A stretch of DNA of 64,000 nt from Bacteroides sp. CAG:1060_57_27. Its GTDB lineage: Bacteria > Bacteroidota > Bacteroidia > Bacteroidales > UBA932. The notes beneath the pieces were generated by a model. It saw only the letters and a program-made list of their open reading frames with translations. It did no database searches and was not told where the DNA came from. Shown here piece by piece: positions 61,696 through 64,000 of the stretch (position 1 is the first letter of the stretch; each line of letters begins with the position of its first letter). Both the position numbers and the translations under genes were made by a program. Location: positions 208,752-272,751 of the forward strand of contig MNQT01000023.1 of the NCBI GenBank assembly GCA_001915575.1, in the 5' to 3' direction.

Positions 61696-61972
61696 AAATT
61701 ATAAAAGGAGGACGACCTCAAAATTACTTGGAATCTCGAGCCGCTGCAATGATTCGAAATGCGGCCTGCCCCGGACAATGCGTTCGTCCGGAAATGTTTC
61801 CGATGACGGCAAAATGCCTTCGAGCAAAACATCCGCCACACCGGCATGTCTTCCAATGACCTGTGAGCCACACAAATATGGCGGATATCCTCAAACTCGC
61901 TACACCGGCACCGGCCACCTGCCTCACATACGGCCACAGGCGGTGCCTGCGTGGAAGATGTTTTGCAGAGAA
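61696..61972. other. 277-bp intergenic stretch between tRNA-Pro and the BlaR1-like gene
   Basis: It contains a distant inverted repeat, GCAAAACATC (61824-61833) with GATGTTTTGC (61957-61966). No credible coding region is seen; the frames across it are antisense or lack a plausible start. Confidence 0.5.
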
Positions 61973-63388
61973 CTACTTCTGCCTGCGGGTAGTCAGCTCG
62001 ACGCGGCCGACGCCTTCCTCCTTGGATACCAATACAGACACGATATCGCCGGGGGTGAGCTGGTCGAAGACTTCCGCAGTGGTCTTGACCCCGTCCACAT
62101 AGATCTCGGGCTCTCCACCTGAAACCAGTTGGACGATATCCGAGCCGGGCTTTACCTTGAAGTCTGCCGTGCCTTCCTCCGTCATCATGGTAACGATGCG
62201 GACATCGGAGGAGTCCGCTCCGGACTTGCTCTGCGAGGCAACTCCGATAACCTTGATATCCACTTCACTGAGCGGCTTATCGGCGTCTTCGGTATAGATG
62301 TATATGGCGCTGTTCCCTTCATCGGACTTGACAACGTTGACAGAAGCTATATCCTCGACATCGAGAGCCTTGAATACCTCGGGAGAGACAAGGTTCCCGT
62401 TGATATAGATCTTTACTTCATCGAGTATCTCGGAAAGATCGCCGTCGATACTTACGGTTCCGTTCACCACATAGCTGCCGGTGATCTGCGGCTCATCGCC
62501 GTCGGCAGAATATTCTGGGAGGTCATATACCGTCCGGGCATTTGCTGCCAGTCCCACACAGACCAGCGGCACAAGATACAGGGCCCTGAGGGCGTATCTT
62601 GCAGAAGATTTCTTGAGTGTCATGATAGTAATGCGTTTTTTAAGTTTTCCGTGGTTGAAGCAGTTCGCGACGCTGCGGCCGTGCAGTGCGAAAGCCTTTT
62701 TCACGAGAATGAGTTGATATTGTTTGACATCGATGCCTGAATTGAGTACGTGCTCGTCAGCCTGATATTCATGGATGGCGCGGAGGTCGTCGCGCATCAT
62801 CCACGCGGCAGGATTGAACCACTGGAAGGCCGTGAATATATCCGCCAGCATCAGGTCCAGCGAATGTGCAAGCCTTATATGGGCCTTTTCGTGCGCAAGT
62901 ATGAAGGAAGACGAAGCCGAGGCGTAGTCCTCCCTCGAAACTATCACATATTTCATCCAGCTCATGGGGACTATGCTCCTGTCCAGCAGCACGACCGTAG
63001 TTCCGTCATCCTGTCTCACCTTCTCGCAGCGGCGTATCAGACGCAGCAGTGAAAGCACGGACATCAGTATCGAGACCGTTACCGCAACGAAGCCACCCCA
63101 GTACAGCGCGCACAGAAGTTCCCTCCAGGGGAATGCGGCGCCACCGGCCTCGGCAGCCACCGCGGCCTGGCGTACCTGTGCGACGAGGGGCATAGCCGAG
63201 TTCCAGTCGAGATGTACGGTAATCACCACCAGCGGCAGGACTGCGGAGAGAAGCATGGACAGAAGGACCAGACAGCGGTTCAGCGCATGCAGGCGCACAC
63301 CTCCCATCAGTACCCTGAAAAACAGGTACAGGACGGCAAGGCAGACCGCGACCTTGGACTGATAGGCGAGGAATTCCATGGCAGTCAT
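61973..63388 (-). CDS. BlaR1-like M56 family membrane metallopeptidase
   Basis: 471 residues. Four membrane helices surround a cytosolic M56 zinc domain: FILAHEKAHIRLAHS (HExxH) and AIHEYQADEHVL with the third ligand. After the last helix (about 268-285) a periplasmic part carries two plug-like repeats, KIYINGNLVSPEVFKAL and IYVDGVKTTAEVFDQL. There is no penicillin-binding sensor domain, so the signal is unlikely to be a beta-lactam. Its ATG overlaps the blaI stop (ATGA). Confidence 0.88.
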   Translation of the reverse strand: MTAMEFLAYQSKVAVCLAVLYLFFRVLMGGVRLHALNRCLVLLSMLLSAVLPLVVITVHLDWNSAMPLVAQVRQAAVAAEAGGAAFPWRELLCALYWGGFVAVTVSILMSVLSLLRLIRRCEKVRQDDGTTVVLLDRSIVPMSWMKYVIVSREDYASASSSFILAHEKAHIRLAHSLDLMLADIFTAFQWFNPAAWMMRDDLRAIHEYQADEHVLNSGIDVKQYQLILVKKAFALHGRSVANCFNHGKLKKRITIMTLKKSSARYALRALYLVPLVCVGLAANARTVYDLPEYSADGDEPQITGSYVVNGTVSIDGDLSEILDEVKIYINGNLVSPEVFKALDVEDIASVNVVKSDEGNSAIYIYTEDADKPLSEVDIKVIGVASQSKSGADSSDVRIVTMMTEEGTADFKVKPGSDIVQLVSGGEPEIYVDGVKTTAEVFDQLTPGDIVSVLVSKEEGVGRVELTTRRQK

Positions 63389-63750
63389 CGTTTATCTTGA
63401 TTCTCGATCTGCTCGATGAGCTGCCTGAGCTCTTCGACCGAAATCTTCTCCTCCTGCACGAGAGTCGAGACTGCACGCAGGTAGGAATTCCCGAAGCAGG
63501 AGTCGATTACGCCAGAAAGGGTGTTCTTTCCGTACTGCTCGCGGCTCATGAGGGGGAAATACTGATAAGTGTTGCCGTACGGCTTGTGTGACAGGAATCC
63601 GTTCGATTCCAGCAGACGCACGAGCGTAGACAGGGTGTTGACATGGGGCCTGGGCTCATCGTAGAGTTCGCGCAGTTCCTTGACGAACATCGGTCCCTTG
63701 TCCCAAAAGTGGTTCATTATCTCAAGCTCTTTCTTAGCAAGCCTTTTCAT
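63385..63750 (-). CDS. blaI: BlaI/MecI family transcriptional repressor
   Basis: 121 residues with a winged-helix (LAKKELEIMNHFWDKGPMFVKEL, then PHVNTLSTLVRLLESNGF as the recognition helix) and a dimerisation tail. BlaI-type repressors are cleaved after their M56 partner is activated. The ATG at 63750 gives the usual MKRLAKKELEIM start. An upstream in-frame ATG at 63786 would fall right at the predicted transcription start. Confidence 0.9.
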   Translation of the reverse strand: MKRLAKKELEIMNHFWDKGPMFVKELRELYDEPRPHVNTLSTLVRLLESNGFLSHKPYGNTYQYFPLMSREQYGKNTLSGVIDSCFGNSYLRAVSTLVQEEKISVEELRQLIEQIENQDKR

Positions 63751-63793
63751 AACAGAAGGAATATCCAGTTCATTACATTCAATCATCCACAGG

Positions 63794-63839
63794 CAAATAT
63801 AGAATAAAGATTCCGAACTTCCAACTAATATTATTAGTT
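63794..63839 (-). promoter_or_regulatory. blaI promoter with candidate BlaI operator
   Basis: The minus-strand -7 box TATATTTG is 63801 to 63794. About 22 bp upstream lies the perfect palindrome AACTAATA-T-TATTAGTT (63823-63839), covering the -33 zone. Its position suits autorepression by BlaI; the sequence differs from the TACA/TGTA operators of staphylococcal BlaI. Confidence 0.5.
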
Positions 63840-63872
63840 AAATATGAAAAAGTTTTAGTTAGACCGAGATAC

Positions 63873-63921
63873 AAAAAAAAGGACTCCGAAGAAGATGATT
63901 CTCTCATCTACTCCGGAGTCC
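63873..63921 (-). terminator. Terminator after the 5S rRNA gene
   Basis: On the minus strand GGACTCCGGAGTAGATGA and TCATCTTCTTCGGAGTCC form a long stem followed by eight T (63873-63880 as A on the plus strand). It ends the rRNA transcript. Confidence 0.85.
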
Positions 63922-63927
63922 CGAAGA

Positions 63928-64000
63928 GCGGCAGCGTCCTACTCTCCCACCTGGTGGGGCAGTACCATCGGCGCCGGCGGGCTTAACTTCTCTGTTCGGT
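63928..64000 (-). rRNA. rrf: 5S rRNA, 3' part (5' end outside window)
   Basis: Minus-strand sequence contains CCGAACAGAGAAGTTAAGCCC, GCGCCGATGGTACTGC and GGTGGGAGAGTAGGACGC, the conserved 3' two thirds of bacterial 5S rRNA. The exact 3' end is approximate. The 5' part, and presumably 23S and 16S genes, lie beyond base 64,000. Confidence 0.93.

Noticed and set aside
63385..63786. Earlier start for the BlaI gene at 63786
   Set aside because: It would lie about two bases from the predicted transcription start; the ATG at 63750 matches the family N-terminus.

Overview
The window comes from a chromosome of the Bacteroidota, order Bacteroidales, of fairly high GC (roughly 55-60% by eye). The evidence is gene content typical of that order (DUF4295 next to rpmG/rpmB, DUF4296, DUF4199 next to a GT2, an hmuYRSTUV haem locus, ExbB/ExbD sets with extra subunits) and recurrent TAnnTTTG -7 promoter boxes upstream of genes. 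Genus cannot be fixed from the window alone; a gut Rikenellaceae or Cryptobacteroides-like lineage is an inference.

Layout. 1-7.0 kb: end of a lytic transglycosylase, a YczE-type membrane protein, an M13 peptidase lipoprotein with an ABC-type permease, and a leftward operon (small SRPBCC-like protein, RsmF-type rRNA methylase, TPR protein). 7.06-7.29 kb: a 79-bp palindrome-rich tandem repeat. 7.3-12.2 kb: Nudix protein, queA, dprA, tatD, ansA. 12.2-17.4 kb: an ExbB / small membrane protein / ExbD / ExbD operon, then asnS, udk and a TonB-like protein. 17.5-24.7 kb: xylan side-chain and oligosaccharide enzymes (GH3 beta-xylosidase, GH115 and GH67 alpha-glucuronidases) without a SusC/SusD pair. 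24.8-27.3 kb: tRNA-Arg, rpmF, DUF177, typA. 27.4-33.9 kb: an unknown lipoprotein, acyl-CoA ligase, dCMP deaminase, CtpA-type protease and K+/H+ antiporter, tightly packed. 33.9-40.7 kb is the accessory region: tRNA-Leu, an OmpA-like/beta-barrel protein, a collagen-like plus BspA-like surface lipoprotein with an abrupt AT-rich 3' part, a 570-bp gene-free palindromic stretch, and a lipoprotein metalloprotease/beta-barrel pair. 40.8-50.8 kb is a housekeeping block on the minus strand (ftsY-pheT-DUF4296-deoC; rpmB-rpmG-DUF4295; thrS-infC-rpmI-rplT-lepB). 50.8-52.3 kb: DUF4199 and a GT2. 52.3-61.4 kb: a complete hmu haem-uptake operon whose first gene carries a premature TAG. 61.6-64 kb: tRNA-Pro, a BlaR1/BlaI-like pair and the 3' end of a 5S rRNA, presumably the end of an rRNA operon continuing past the window.

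Working together: the hmu operon encodes a surface haem-binding lipoprotein, a TonB receptor, a membrane-anchored CobN-like protein and a dedicated MotA/ExbB-type energiser, so haem capture, import and processing form one unit. The GH3/GH115/GH67 set would strip methylglucuronic acid and xylose from glucuronoxylan fragments. The sites most worth checking are: infC apparently starting at AUC behind a perfect Shine-Dalgarno; ThrS lacking its TGS domain; the TAG in the hmu leader gene; promoters placed so close to start codons that several mRNAs look leaderless; and three palindromic repeat regions (7.1, 19.9 and 38.1 kb).
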